Positions 7,508 to 16,519 of a stretch of DNA of 64,000 nt are shown one piece after another. Position numbers and translations under genes: made by a program. This DNA comes from an uncultured Sphingomonadaceae bacterium (GTDB lineage Bacteria > Pseudomonadota > Alphaproteobacteria > Sphingomonadales > Sphingomonadaceae), in assembly GCA_913060895.1 (NCBI GenBank), contig CAJXSN010000006.1, positions 1 through 64,000 on the forward strand, given 5' to 3'. The notes under the pieces are model-generated. The model saw only the letters and a program-made list of their open reading frames with translations. It was not told the DNA's origin and ran no database searches. The first letter of the stretch is position 1; each line of letters begins with the position of its first letter.

Positions 7508-7921
7508 CTATTTGCGGCGGGCGAGGGGCCAGTCGGTCACCTCGCCCACCCATAATGCAAGCCAGATAATCAGGGGCTGCGCGAACATTCGCGGCACATG
7601 ATAGGCAAGGCCAAGGCCCCCTCCATCGCCAGTCTCCGCCCGGGCCATATCAAGCGCGAAATGGTTCATATTGGCGGGCCATACACACAAGGCATACAGC
7701 GCCAGTCCGATACCGGCCGCCTGCCTCAACTGCTGCGACCACGGTTGCAGCAGACCCAGCGCGCCGACAATTTCGGCAATGCCTGTCCACAGTACGACAG
7801 CTTCCGGGGCTGGTACCCAATCCGGCATGATCGTCATGAAGCTATCGGGCCGGACGAGATGAAGATACCCTGCGATCGCATAGAGCCAGGCCAGCACCCA
7901 GCGGAGGATAGAGCCTATCAT
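7508..7921 (-). CDS. DoxX family membrane protein
   Basis: 137 aa with about four membrane segments (residues ~4-20, 42-60, 70-84, 108-126). The pattern LYAIAGYLHLVRPD near the N-terminus and WTGIAEIVGALGLL fit the DoxX family. Family members are linked to quinone or thiosulfate redox in some organisms, but the role here is unknown. It is on the opposite strand to the SWIB gene and followed upstream by a DUF427 gene on the same strand (49 bp). Confidence 0.85.
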   Translation of the reverse strand: MIGSILRWVLAWLYAIAGYLHLVRPDSFMTIMPDWVPAPEAVVLWTGIAEIVGALGLLQPWSQQLRQAAGIGLALYALCVWPANMNHFALDMARAETGDGGGLGLAYHVPRMFAQPLIIWLALWVGEVTDWPLARRK

Positions 7922-7970
7922 CCGGCAGCCTTTGCACGGCTATGCACGAGGCGACAGATATAATTTCAAC

Positions 7971-8261
7971 TCAGATCTCGGTGATTTCGACGTCGCCCCA
8001 AAACGCGATGTGATCGCGGATGTTTTCCGCGTCAGGTTTGGGATTGGTGTAAGTCCATGCGGCATCGACGTTGATGTCGCCGCCTGCATCGATGGAGAAA
8101 TAGCTCGCATCGCCTTTCCAGGGGCAATGAGTGGTCTTAGACGAATGGACAAGATTGCCGCGATTGACACTGGCAGGTGGAAAATAATGGTTTCCTTCTA
8201 CCATCACGGTTTCGTCAGCGCGGGCGATTGTTTCGCCATTCCAGCGGGCTTCAATGGGCAT
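7971..8261 (-). CDS. DUF427 domain protein
   Basis: 96 aa, entirely a DUF427 domain: MPIEARWNGETIARAD, the hallmark EGNHYFPPASV, and THCPWKGDASYFSI (C-P-W-K-G). A small cytosolic beta-rich protein of unknown function. Same direction as DoxX, possibly one transcript. Its start faces the start of the dipeptidase gene across about 100 bp, which must hold both promoters. Confidence 0.92.
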   Translation of the reverse strand: MPIEARWNGETIARADETVMVEGNHYFPPASVNRGNLVHSSKTTHCPWKGDASYFSIDAGGDINVDAAWTYTNPKPDAENIRDHIAFWGDVEITEI

Positions 8262-8358
8262 ATTCGATGTCCTTCGCTAAATGCGTTCTGCTTTTGAAAT
8301 ACCAGGCACTTGCGCTAGGTTAGCGAAGAGCATCGCGACACGTTCCGAAGGATTTACC

Positions 8359-9645
8359 ATGCGTCTGTTTCCTGCCCTGCTAGCTTCTACACTGATTGCG
8401 GCTCCAATGATGGCATTGCCATTATCGGCGCAGTCTCCGCAAGAAGTGGCCGAAGCTGCGCTGGAGGCGGCGCCGGTATGGGATGGCCACAACGACGTGC
8501 CGATTCAGCTACGCAGCCGGTTCGACAATGTAATCAACGATTTCGACTTTACCGACACGACTGCCACCGCCACCGCCAACGCCACTGGCACCGATAGCCG
8601 CAATGCGATGCACACCGATCTGATCCGTCTGCGCAGAGGGAAAGTCGGGACACAGTTCTGGTCTGTCTATGTCAGCGCGTCGCTTGAGGAAGCCGAAGCT
8701 GTCCAGACTACTATCGAGCAGATCGATGTCACAAAACGACTGATTGCGCGCTATCCTGATGACCTTGTTCTCGCGCTTACTGCGGATGATGTGGAGCAGG
8801 CGCTGGCTCAGGGTAAAATGGCTTCGATGATGGGGATGGAAGGGGGCCATTCGATCGGCTCGAGTCTGGCCGTGCTGCGTCAGACCTATGATCTGGGCGC
8901 GCGGTATATGACGATTACCCATTCCAAGACGCTCGGCTGGGCGGACAGTTCGACGGACGAGCCGCGCAACAATGGCCTGACAGATTTCGGTAAGGATGTG
9001 CTGCGCGAGATGAATCGCATCGGCATGCTGGTCGATCTTAGCCATGTCAGTGAAAAGACCATGCATGACGCGCTTGATACCGTCAGCGCGCCGGTCATTT
9101 TCAGTCATTCGTCGGCCCGCGCGCTGAACGGCCATGCGCGCAATGTACCGGACGGCGTGTTGCAGCGTTTGCGTGATAATGGAGGGATTATCATGGTCAC
9201 TTTCGTGCCGGGGTTCCTGAGCGAGGAAGCACGGGTATGGAACGCCAATCGCGCGGGCGAGCAGGCGCGGCTTGAAGCGCTGTGGCAGGGGCAACCGGAT
9301 AAGGTCGAAACCAGGCTGGAGGCATGGGACGCAGCTAACCCGCTTCCACAATCCTCAATCGCGCAGGCGGCAGATCATATCGATCACGTGCGTGCCATTG
9401 CAGGTATCGACTCCATCGGCATCGGTGGCGATTATGACGGGATACCGTTCGCGCCCCCCGGGCTGGAAGACGTGTCGACTTATCCCGCATTGTTCCAGGA
9501 ATTGGCGCGGCGAGGATATTCACAAGCCGATTTGGAGAAAATCTCGATGCGCAACATGATGCGCGTGATGCGCCGCGCAGAAGCCGTTGCGGCGTCGATG
9601 GCGGATATGCAGCCATATGAATATCCAGCCGGAGCGCCGCGTTGA
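8359..9645 (+). CDS. exported membrane-dipeptidase-like M19 peptidase
   Basis: 428 aa from the ATG at 8359, preceded by GAAGGA; the upstream in-frame ATG at 8281 would spoil the signal peptide. Signal peptide residues 1-25 (ending LPLSAQS). The zinc-binding start PVWDGHNDVP (His44, Asp46), GMEGGHSIG, LVDLSHVSE and IFSHSSARAL are the M19 renal dipeptidase motifs, and GIGGDYDG is near the end. Expected to hydrolyse dipeptides (including D-residue forms) in the periplasm. Monocistronic. Confidence 0.93.
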   Translation: MRLFPALLASTLIAAPMMALPLSAQSPQEVAEAALEAAPVWDGHNDVPIQLRSRFDNVINDFDFTDTTATATANATGTDSRNAMHTDLIRLRRGKVGTQFWSVYVSASLEEAEAVQTTIEQIDVTKRLIARYPDDLVLALTADDVEQALAQGKMASMMGMEGGHSIGSSLAVLRQTYDLGARYMTITHSKTLGWADSSTDEPRNNGLTDFGKDVLREMNRIGMLVDLSHVSEKTMHDALDTVSAPVIFSHSSARALNGHARNVPDGVLQRLRDNGGIIMVTFVPGFLSEEARVWNANRAGEQARLEALWQGQPDKVETRLEAWDAANPLPQSSIAQAADHIDHVRAIAGIDSIGIGGDYDGIPFAPPGLEDVSTYPALFQELARRGYSQADLEKISMRNMMRVMRRAEAVAASMADMQPYEYPAGAPR

Positions 9646-9670
9646 GTAACCTGCCGTCTGATGCCAGGGG

Positions 9671-9919
9671 TCAAACGGTGTCGTCGGGGTCGTAGCTCCA
9701 GTCTTCAAAACTATAGCGGCAGTCGCTATCGGCATCATCGCCGTCAAGGCGCTGCGCAATGTGGTGGTGAACATAGCCTATGACCTTGCCCATATAATTC
9801 CCCGGGCTGCTGGTCAGATCATCCCTCTTCCTGCGCTTTATACAGACGACGCGGCGCCCCGATCTGTAGCTGGTGGCTTCGCCTGAAGCGTTTTCATCAC
9901 CGAGTTGCTTGGGCTGCAA
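9671..9919 (-). CDS. small hypothetical protein
   Basis: 82 aa: a basic first half (GRRVVCIKRRKRDD) and an acidic end (DGDDADSDCRYSFEDWSYDPDD). Two cysteines, no signal or membrane segment. No family recognised. It lies just downstream of the dipeptidase (convergent, 25 bp) and is followed upstream by an inverted repeat and the DUF3008 gene on the same strand. An internal start at MGKVIGYVHH is also possible. Moderately likely to be real. Confidence 0.4.
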   Translation of the reverse strand: MQPKQLGDENASGEATSYRSGRRVVCIKRRKRDDLTSSPGNYMGKVIGYVHHHIAQRLDGDDADSDCRYSFEDWSYDPDDTV

Positions 9920-9932
9920 ATTTACGCAGAGG

Positions 9933-9953
9933 TAAGACTCACCATAAGTCTTA
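9933..9953. terminator. inverted repeat, possible terminator
   Basis: TAAGACT (9933-9939) and AGTCTTA (9947-9953) form a perfect 7-bp stem with a 7-nt loop between the DUF3008 stop and the next small gene. No clear T run on the minus strand, so its action is uncertain. Confidence 0.4.
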
Positions 9954-9970
9954 TTGCGAGTGCGGCCCCA

Positions 9971-10162
9971 TCAATCGTTATCGTCTGTAGTTTCGGGCAG
10001 GCCTGACCGTTCAGTGGAGGCCATCTCCTCCAACTCGCTTTCGGTCATGCTGTCGAACATTTGTTGCGACGCGCCCTGCAGGTCGTTTTTGTCCTGCTCG
10101 CCGCGTTTGGCGGCCAAGGCAGCACCGGCTGCCTGTTGCTGCGCTTTGCTCTTGGCTTTCAT
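9971..10162 (-). CDS. DUF3008 family small protein
   Basis: 63 aa: MKAKSKAQQQAAGAALAAKRG followed by LQGASQQMFDSMTESELEEMAST, the DUF3008 pattern over its whole length. Lysine/alanine-rich start and acidic end; no function known, although such genes often sit among stress-related genes. Its start overlaps the stop of the upstream DUF2945 gene by 4 nt (10159-10162), so the two are translationally coupled. Confidence 0.88.
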   Translation of the reverse strand: MKAKSKAQQQAAGAALAAKRGEQDKNDLQGASQQMFDSMTESELEEMASTERSGLPETTDDND

Positions 10163-10395
10163 CGTCTGCTATCCTCAGCTGAAAGTTCGGACCCGCGCTT
10201 CAGGACTTCGTCGCCGTCTTCCTGCTTTATCAGGTAAGCGGGATTGTCCTCGTCGCCGTCCTTGGTGACTTCGGAATCCTGAAGCGTGCGCTTCACCTCG
10301 CGTTCGAAGCGATCTTTAATCTGGCCCTTGCCTTCCCCATCACCCCAGTTCCATTTTACATACTGGCCGGTCTGAAAACTGCTAGAATCGCTCAT
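10159..10395 (-). CDS. DUF2945 / Hva1-type TUDOR domain protein
   Basis: 78 aa. YVKWNWGDGEGKGQIKDRF, then an Asp-Asn-Pro-Ala-Tyr segment (DNPAYLIKQEDGDEVLKR), matches the small Hva1/DUF2945 family, a single SH3/TUDOR-like barrel. In fungi the relative is linked to virulence; the bacterial function is unknown. AAAGAGA lies before the ATG. Overlaps the DUF3008 start by 4 nt, indicating an operon of two very small proteins. Confidence 0.88.
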   Translation of the reverse strand: MSDSSSFQTGQYVKWNWGDGEGKGQIKDRFEREVKRTLQDSEVTKDGDEDNPAYLIKQEDGDEVLKRGSELSAEDSRR

Positions 10396-10487
10396 AACAT
10401 ATCTCTTTCAAGGGTTTAAAGCGCAATTGATCCAGATTTGAGACCGTTGGTTCTATGGGCAGTCACGATACGAGACCGACATGCTGA

Positions 10488-10793
10488 TCAGTTCTGGGGT
10501 TCGTTTTCGACCATCACCGGGGCCGTATCGTCAGCGCCTTCGATTTCGTCGGCATCCTCAATCACGATGCTGTCGGTACCGTCACCTTCTTCGGCCGTGG
10601 ATTGAATTGCACCGGAAACGGTTGCCTCTTCCTCCACGTCACCTTGAAACATTGCCGGGATGATCCAGACAGCAGACATAGCCACTAGAGCGAGGACGAG
10701 ACTGATGGCCAAGACGTAGCGCATAACGCCGGTTTTCTCGCCAGCCGACGCATGGTCGCCCTCGATGTGAATTTTGCCGTTTCTATCGTTCAT
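10488..10793 (-). CDS. small single-pass membrane protein with acidic C-terminus
   Basis: 101 aa from the ATG at 10793, supported by GGAGGGT 8 nt upstream. A short basic/polar head (~1-24), one membrane segment (~26-46, VLAISLVLALVAMSAVWII) and a strongly acidic tail rich in Asp/Glu. Likely inner membrane with the tail in the periplasm. No family recognised. It lies between dapD upstream and the DUF2945-DUF3008 pair downstream, all minus strand; a 92-bp gap precedes DUF2945. Confidence 0.6.
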   Translation of the reverse strand: MNDRNGKIHIEGDHASAGEKTGVMRYVLAISLVLALVAMSAVWIIPAMFQGDVEEEATVSGAIQSTAEEGDGTDSIVIEDADEIEGADDTAPVMVENEPQN

Positions 10794-10830
10794 AACTTTA
10801 CCCTCCAAAGCGCATGTGATTGTTAATTCG

Positions 10831-10855
10831 AACCGGTGTCCGGGCTAACTGTTCC
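10831..10855 (-). promoter_or_regulatory. possible EcfG-like general-stress promoter
   Basis: On the minus strand GGAAC (10855-10851), 16 nt, then GGTT (10834-10831), one base off the EcfG consensus GGAAC-N16-CGTT. It overlaps the end of dapD and lies about 40 nt before the start of the one-TM protein. One mismatch and a short motif mean chance occurrence is possible. Confidence 0.25.
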
Positions 10856-11677
10856 CTAGTCGCGCAGCAAATCGTTGATTGCCGTTTTCTCGCGGGTTTG
10901 CGCATCGACCGTTTTTACAATTACTGCGCAAGCGAGTGAAGGCCCGCCGTTTTTCGCCGGAAGTGTGCCGGGCACGACGACAGAATACGGCGGAATATGA
11001 CCATAGATAACCTCACCGGTGTCGCGGTAAACGATCTTGGTCGATTGGGTGATGAAGACCCCCATCGCTACAACCGCACCTTCACCCACGACCACGCCTT
11101 CGACGATTTCCGATCGCGCACCGATAAAGCAATTGTCACCGATGATTGTCGGGTTGGCTTGCAATGGCTCAAGCACGCCGCCAATCCCCGCACCTGCCGA
11201 AATATGGCAATGGGAGCCGACCTGCGCGCAGCTACCGACACTGGCCCATGTATCGATCATGGTGCCGTCGCCCACATAAGCACCGATATTGGTGAAACTG
11301 GGCATCAGCACCACGCCGCGGCCGATATGGCTGCCGCGCCGCACGATGGCGCCGGGCACGACACGGAAACCGGCATCGCGGAAGCGGGTATCGTCCCATC
11401 CCTCGAACTTACTTGGCACTTTGTCGAATGCCGGAGAGCCTACCGCGCCTTCAATTACAGCATTATCACGCAAGCGGAACGAAAGGAGCACCGCTTTCTT
11501 CAGCCACTGGTTGACCTGCCAGCCACCTTTTCCGTCAGGTTCGGCCACCCGGGCCTTGCCGGTATCTATCAGAGCAATGGCCTGTTCAACGGCTTTCGCA
11601 ATTGCGTCGCTTCCCGGGCCGACGGTATCGCGGCTTTCCCACGCGGCTTCTATGGTTTGAGCAAGGGTGTCGGTCAT
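10856..11677 (-). CDS. dapD: tetrahydrodipicolinate N-succinyltransferase
   Basis: 273 aa from the ATG at 11677 ([17 protein letters not shown]); the frame extends further upstream but homology begins here. Helical N-terminus, then hexapeptide repeats of a left-handed beta helix ([54 protein letters not shown]). It transfers succinyl from succinyl-CoA to tetrahydrodipicolinate in lysine/meso-DAP synthesis; trimeric and cytosolic. Other dap genes are not in the window. It is divergent from the subtilisin-like gene; small-protein genes follow on the same strand. Confidence 0.97.
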   Translation of the reverse strand: MTDTLAQTIEAAWESRDTVGPGSDAIAKAVEQAIALIDTGKARVAEPDGKGGWQVNQWLKKAVLLSFRLRDNAVIEGAVGSPAFDKVPSKFEGWDDTRFRDAGFRVVPGAIVRRGSHIGRGVVLMPSFTNIGAYVGDGTMIDTWASVGSCAQVGSHCHISAGAGIGGVLEPLQANPTIIGDNCFIGARSEIVEGVVVGEGAVVAMGVFITQSTKIVYRDTGEVIYGHIPPYSVVVPGTLPAKNGGPSLACAVIVKTVDAQTREKTAINDLLRD

Positions 11678-11821
11678 TATCGGCGTATCCTGTTTCCACC
11701 GCATGTGATGCGTTTTCTCGCTGCTACAAACAGGCGGGCGTCTCGGCAAGCAATGCAGGTGCTGGAAAGATACGGATTTTGGACCTAGGTTCTTCGATTG
11801 CAGCGGAAAAGGCGGAGCCCC

Positions 11822-14284
11822 ATGTTAAGAAAAGCGTCAGACGTCTTCCGCAAAGGTGTCCGCATGTCATTGAAACGCCAATCTTCTGTGCCGGTCCCTA
11901 TGGGTATCGCGTTCCCTCGAGCCCTAATGCTTGGATGTGCAACAGCCGTTCTGACTGCTTGTGGCGGCGGGGGCGGCGGCGGTCCGGTCAGCACACCATC
12001 TCCGCCGCCTGCTTCGCCAGCGCCATCCCCATCGCCCACACCGGTACCTGCCCCCACGCCGGCTCCTCCTCCGACATTCGATACGGCAGAGATCAACCGA
12101 TCTGATGGTCCAGGGCAGCATAATGCCGTTGCTGCGTGGCAAGACGGGACGACCGGTGATGGAGAGATAATCGCGATTATCGACACTGGCATCGATCTCG
12201 ACAATCCGGAATTTGCAGGGCGGATCGATCGTCGTTCAACTTATGTAGCGGGCACCGGCGACGCTCAGGAAGTCAACGACCACGGCACCCATGTTGCGCT
12301 GGTGGCTGCCGGTGCCCTCGACCAGACCGGAGTGGCCGGCATTGCTTACGATGCGAATATTCTGGCACTGCGCTCCGACCGTCCCGGATCGTGCACGACC
12401 GGTGTCGAGGCGACACTGGATGGATGCCGGTTCGCCGATGTTGATATTGCGAATGCTGTAACCCGCGCGACCAATGCCGGTGCTACCGTCATCAATCTCA
12501 GCTTGGGGGGAAGCAATCCGGGGCAAAGGCTGAACGATGCCGTCGCAGCAGCAGCAGCAGCTGGTATCGTCATTGTCGTTTCCGCAGGCAATGATGGCGG
12601 TTCGACTGATGCGAATATCGATCCCGCCAATCCGGACCGGTTTGCCACTGGATTGCTGGCTGCCGGCGGGGCGAATGTCATCATCGTCGGTTCGGTCGAT
12701 GCGGAGAACGAGTTTTCCGATTTCAGCAATGCAGCGGGCGATTCCGCAGCATCCTTCCTCTCGGCTCGCGGGGAGCGGGTCTGCTGCATTTACGAAGACG
12801 GGGTACTGCGCCAGACAACGCGCGATGGTTCTACCTTCGTAACCCTGTTTTCCGGGACCAGTTTTGCGGCACCGCAGGTGGCAGGAGCGGTTGCACTGCT
12901 GGCGCAGGCATTCCCCAATCTGAGCGGCGACCAGATCGTCGAGATACTGCTGGAAACCGCGGCGGAAGCCGGCGCGGCAGGAACTGATGCAACATTCGGA
13001 CGCGGCCTACTGGATATTGCCGCCGCGATTGCACCGCAGGGAACCACCCGTGTCGCCGGGACCACCACCAGTCTGCAATCGGTGGATGATTTCGCCATTG
13101 GTTCTGCAGCGATGGGCGATGCGCTGGACTCGAGCACGCTACAGACCATCGTGCTGGACGATTATGATCGGGCATACGGTTTTCAACTGGGCAGCCGCCT
13201 GCGCGGGAGCGCTCCTGCGCCGGTGCTTCGCGGTATTGTGGCCAGCAATGGCCGCAGGGTTGCAGCAGGGGCCAAGAAGCTTTCGCTGGCCTTTACTGTC
13301 GGGGCTCCCGGATCGGCGGGTGATCGTGATGCTCTGCAACCTCTCCGCTTGTCCAGCGCGCAAGCTGCGGATGCGCGGGTCCTGGCGGGACGCCTGATGG
13401 TAGCTGCCGCGCCCGGTACGAAATTGGGCTTCTCCTTCAGCGAAAGCGCGGAGGGACTGGTTGCGCATCTACAGGGCGGGGAAGCGGGCCACAGTCGTCC
13501 GGCATTTATGGTTGCGCGGGAAACGGCAGGCGACACGGGCTTTGCACAGGCCGGCAAGATGGCATTTGCGATGCGGCATCAACTGGGCAAGCTGGGCCTA
13601 ACAGTTAACGGTGCCAGCGGCGATGCCGTGTTAGGTGCCAGCAGGAGTGCGGTTGATAGTGTATCGCGCCAGCGCGAGCGTTTCGGCACCAGCAGTCTGG
13701 GTTTTGCAATGGACGGGGCCATCGGGCCTGTTCAGGCGATCGTGGGGGGCACATGGCTGTTCGAAGATCGCACGGTTCTGGGCGGATACTGGCACGAGGA
13801 GTTCGGCGCAGGAGGCGCGGACAGCGTTTTTCTCGACGGATCGCTGGGGTTCGATTTCGCGTCCGGCTGGCGTTTGGGCGCAGCCTATCGCCGAGGTATC
13901 ACGCGGGCGCAATCTGGCGGTCTGCTGGATGGCGGATCGCGGTTTTCTTCCAACGCATTTTCAATGGATTTGAGCAAGCGCCACGCGTTCATGCGCGGCG
14001 ACAGCCTGGGACTGCGCATTGCCCAGCCATTGCGGGTCACCGGCGGCGGGCTCGATATTACTCTGCCGACCGCGTATGACTATGCCAGCGAGAGCCCTGT
14101 TTATGGTACGCAGCGGATATCGCTGACGCCAGAGGGGCGCGAGCTTATGGGTGAGCTGTCATGGCAGGGCATGCTGGCGGGCGGTGCATTTTCCAGCAGT
14201 GTGTTCCTGCGTTCGCAGCCGGGGCATTACGCGCAGGCACCCGATGATGCCGGACTGGTCCTGCGCTGGAACCGCCAGTTTTAG
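11822..14284 (+). CDS. subtilisin-like S8 serine protease, lipoprotein with C-terminal barrel-like region
   Basis: 820 aa if started at 11822 (GGCGGAG upstream); an ATG at 11864 with AAAGGTG is an alternative. A lipobox VLTAC gives Cys47, followed by seven Gly and a Pro-rich linker (~53-85). Catalytic triad: Asp121 ([10 protein letters not shown]), His154 (NDHGTHVA), Ser347 ([13 protein letters not shown]), with the oxyanion Asn in VVSAGNDGG. After ~residue 405 the chain becomes Gly/Ala/Ser-rich with alternating patterns and ends in RWNRQF (terminal Phe), resembling an autotransporter beta barrel. A lipid anchor plus a barrel-like tail is an odd combination. Likely surface protease. Confidence 0.88.
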   Translation: MLRKASDVFRKGVRMSLKRQSSVPVPMGIAFPRALMLGCATAVLTACGGGGGGGPVSTPSPPPASPAPSPSPTPVPAPTPAPPPTFDTAEINRSDGPGQHNAVAAWQDGTTGDGEIIAIIDTGIDLDNPEFAGRIDRRSTYVAGTGDAQEVNDHGTHVALVAAGALDQTGVAGIAYDANILALRSDRPGSCTTGVEATLDGCRFADVDIANAVTRATNAGATVINLSLGGSNPGQRLNDAVAAAAAAGIVIVVSAGNDGGSTDANIDPANPDRFATGLLAAGGANVIIVGSVDAENEFSDFSNAAGDSAASFLSARGERVCCIYEDGVLRQTTRDGSTFVTLFSGTSFAAPQVAGAVALLAQAFPNLSGDQIVEILLETAAEAGAAGTDATFGRGLLDIAAAIAPQGTTRVAGTTTSLQSVDDFAIGSAAMGDALDSSTLQTIVLDDYDRAYGFQLGSRLRGSAPAPVLRGIVASNGRRVAAGAKKLSLAFTVGAPGSAGDRDALQPLRLSSAQAADARVLAGRLMVAAAPGTKLGFSFSESAEGLVAHLQGGEAGHSRPAFMVARETAGDTGFAQAGKMAFAMRHQLGKLGLTVNGASGDAVLGASRSAVDSVSRQRERFGTSSLGFAMDGAIGPVQAIVGGTWLFEDRTVLGGYWHEEFGAGGADSVFLDGSLGFDFASGWRLGAAYRRGITRAQSGGLLDGGSRFSSNAFSMDLSKRHAFMRGDSLGLRIAQPLRVTGGGLDITLPTAYDYASESPVYGTQRISLTPEGRELMGELSWQGMLAGGAFSSSVFLRSQPGHYAQAPDDAGLVLRWNRQF

Positions 14285-14345
14285 TGCAGGCGCTCTGACA
14301 TAGTTCAAACCCGGGCGCAGTGCTTCAGGCAGGTATCCCGGCGCT

Positions 14346-15431
14346 TCAGGCAGGCATCCCGGCCTGCAAGGCAAATGCATAGGCACTCTGAACCAGCGGG
14401 GCGACCCGCTCGCTCATCTGCTTGGCGTGGGACGAGCTGGCTGTGCCGTCGATTACGCGCTTCTTGATGCCCTGCATAATTCCGGCGAGCCGAAATAAAT
14501 TGTAAGCCCAGTACCATTCCATCGGCGGAACGGGATAGCCGGTCTTGTCGACATATCGGGCCACTGCTTCCTCGACCGATGGGATGCCCAATGCTTCGAT
14601 ATCCAGACCCGCCAATCCTGCGCGCCCGTCGGCGGGGTTATGCCAATTGAGCATCAGATAACTGAAATCGGCAATCGGATCGCCCAGCGTCGACAGTTCC
14701 CAGTCGAGCACCGCCTGAACAGTGTTCGTGTCGTTATGGAAGATCATATTGTCGAGCCGGTAATCACCATGCACGATACCACTGGCGTGCTGCGGCGGAA
14801 TGGTTTCGGGCAGCCATTCGATCAGCCGGTCCATCTCAGGGATCGTGTCGGTTTCGGACAGCTTGTACTGTTTGCTCCAGCGACTGATCTGGCGCGCGCA
14901 ATAATCCTCGCTTTTGCCGAAATCACCCAACCCGATTTCTTCCGGCTTTTGCAAATGCAGTTCCGCCATCGTGTCGATCATTGCAAAGTAGATTTCGCGG
15001 CGTTCCTCGGGCGTATTGTCCGGCAGAGCACCATTCCATAGCGACCTGCCGTCCGCCATGCTCATGACGAAGAATTTTGAACCCAGCACGTCAGAGTCTT
15101 CACACAGACCAAAGGTCTGCGGCACGGGGAAGCCAGTCGGATGCAAACCCGTCATGACCTGATATTCCCGGTCCACCGCATGAGCCGAGGGGAGCAACTT
15201 GCCGAACGGTTGGCGGCGCAGGACGTAGGATCGGGCCGGCGTATCGATCCGGTAGGTCGGATTGGACTGCCCGCCCTTGAACTTGGAATAGCTGATCGGG
15301 CCTTCATACCCAGCCACGTTGGCCTCGAACCATTCGGTCAGCGTGTCCATGTCAAGCTTGTCGCGATCCTCGACCTCGACCGTGCCGACCATTTCCTTCT
15401 GGTAATCGATTTTAGGCGCGTTTGTGCTCAT
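14346..15431 (-). CDS. APH-like phosphotransferase (ACAD10/11 kinase-domain type)
   Basis: 361 aa. Kinase-like fold: FKGGQSNPTYRID (P loop region), YVLRRQPFGKLLPSAH (Lys), catalytic HGDYRLDNMIFH and metal site AVLDWELSTLGDPIADFSY. This subgroup matches the N-terminal kinase domain of mammalian ACAD10/ACAD11 and bacterial LvaA-type enzymes that phosphorylate 4-hydroxyacyl-CoA, not drug-resistance kinases. It starts at an ATG overlapping the stop of the alcohol dehydrogenase by one base (TAATG), so they are co-translated. The ACAD11-like gene is two genes upstream in the same operon. Confidence 0.9.
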   Translation of the reverse strand: MSTNAPKIDYQKEMVGTVEVEDRDKLDMDTLTEWFEANVAGYEGPISYSKFKGGQSNPTYRIDTPARSYVLRRQPFGKLLPSAHAVDREYQVMTGLHPTGFPVPQTFGLCEDSDVLGSKFFVMSMADGRSLWNGALPDNTPEERREIYFAMIDTMAELHLQKPEEIGLGDFGKSEDYCARQISRWSKQYKLSETDTIPEMDRLIEWLPETIPPQHASGIVHGDYRLDNMIFHNDTNTVQAVLDWELSTLGDPIADFSYLMLNWHNPADGRAGLAGLDIEALGIPSVEEAVARYVDKTGYPVPPMEWYWAYNLFRLAGIMQGIKKRVIDGTASSSHAKQMSERVAPLVQSAYAFALQAGMPA

Positions 15432-16519
15432 TAATCGAACACCACAACGCTGCGGGCGCTGGTGCCAGCACGCATCTTGTCGAATCCCTTGTTGATATCT
15501 TCCAACGGGATACGCTCGGCAATGATGGTGTCCAGATCCAGCAGACCACGCATGTAAAAGCCGACCAGGCGTGGCAGATCGACCGGGAAGTGGTTTTCCC
15601 CCATGATCGCACCTTGCAATTTCTTCCCGCCGAGCAGGTCCATCGCGCTGAGGCCGACTTTGCAGTCGAGTGGCATCATGCCCAGAATGATCGCGGTGCC
15701 GCCACGTCGAAGGCTTGCCACTGCCAGGTCGGCGCTGGCCTGACGACCCACGGCTTCGATACCGTAATGGACACCGCCGCCCGATAGATTGATGATCTGC
15801 TTTGCAGCATCGTCAGCCATTGCATCGATAGTGTGCGTTGCGCCCAGAACTTTGGCGAGTTCGCGTTTCTCCGGCAACGGATCAGCTGCGATGACCATTC
15901 CGGCCCCGGCAATTTTCGCTGCGTTAATGGCGGCAAGGCCAACTCCGCCACAGCCCACGACCAGAACCGTTTCACCTGGTACGACCTTGGCTGCGTTGAA
16001 AATCGTGCCGGCTCCTGTGGTGACAGCGCATCCGATGATGGCGGCCCGGTCCAGCGGCATGTCCTTGTCGATTGAGACGCAGGCATTTTCATGAATCAGC
16101 ATCTGCTCGCTAAAGGCGGACAGGTTGAGCATCTGATTGACCTGTTCACCATCGTTTCTGGTAATCCGCGTGGGTTCACCATTCGTGCGGCGGGTATCTG
16201 CGCCCAAGCAGAGTGCCAGCCTGCCAGTGACACAGAATTCGCAGGTTCCGCAAAATGCGCTGAGACAGGAAACGACATGGTCGCCCGGTTTCACAGAGCG
16301 CACTTCGCTGCCCACGGCGCGCACGACACCCGCAGCCTCGTGTCCGGGAATTGCGGGCAGGGCATGGGGGTACGAACCATCTATAAAATGCAGGTCCGAA
16401 TGGCAAAGACCACAGGCCTTGGTGTCGATTAGCACTTCGCGCGGGCCGGGATCGGAGAGTTCTACCTCTCCGATTACCAAACCCTGACCTGGCGTTTCTA
16501 ATATTGCTGCCTTTGCCAT
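15431..16519 (-). CDS. zinc-dependent alcohol dehydrogenase (MDR family)
   Basis: 362 aa. The catalytic zinc site is ACGLCHSDLHF with GHEAAGVV; the structural zinc is held by four Cys in CGTCEFCVTGRLALC. The NAD(P) Rossmann motif is VLVVGCGGVGLAA. Of the class III/long-chain MDR type that oxidises primary or secondary alcohols. It overlaps both neighbours by one base (acyl-CoA dehydrogenase upstream, APH-like kinase downstream), so all three form one tightly coupled operon. The substrate may be a hydroxyacyl or alcohol intermediate of that pathway (inference). Confidence 0.93.
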   Translation of the reverse strand: MAKAAILETPGQGLVIGEVELSDPGPREVLIDTKACGLCHSDLHFIDGSYPHALPAIPGHEAAGVVRAVGSEVRSVKPGDHVVSCLSAFCGTCEFCVTGRLALCLGADTRRTNGEPTRITRNDGEQVNQMLNLSAFSEQMLIHENACVSIDKDMPLDRAAIIGCAVTTGAGTIFNAAKVVPGETVLVVGCGGVGLAAINAAKIAGAGMVIAADPLPEKRELAKVLGATHTIDAMADDAAKQIINLSGGGVHYGIEAVGRQASADLAVASLRRGGTAIILGMMPLDCKVGLSAMDLLGGKKLQGAIMGENHFPVDLPRLVGFYMRGLLDLDTIIAERIPLEDINKGFDKMRAGTSARSVVVFD

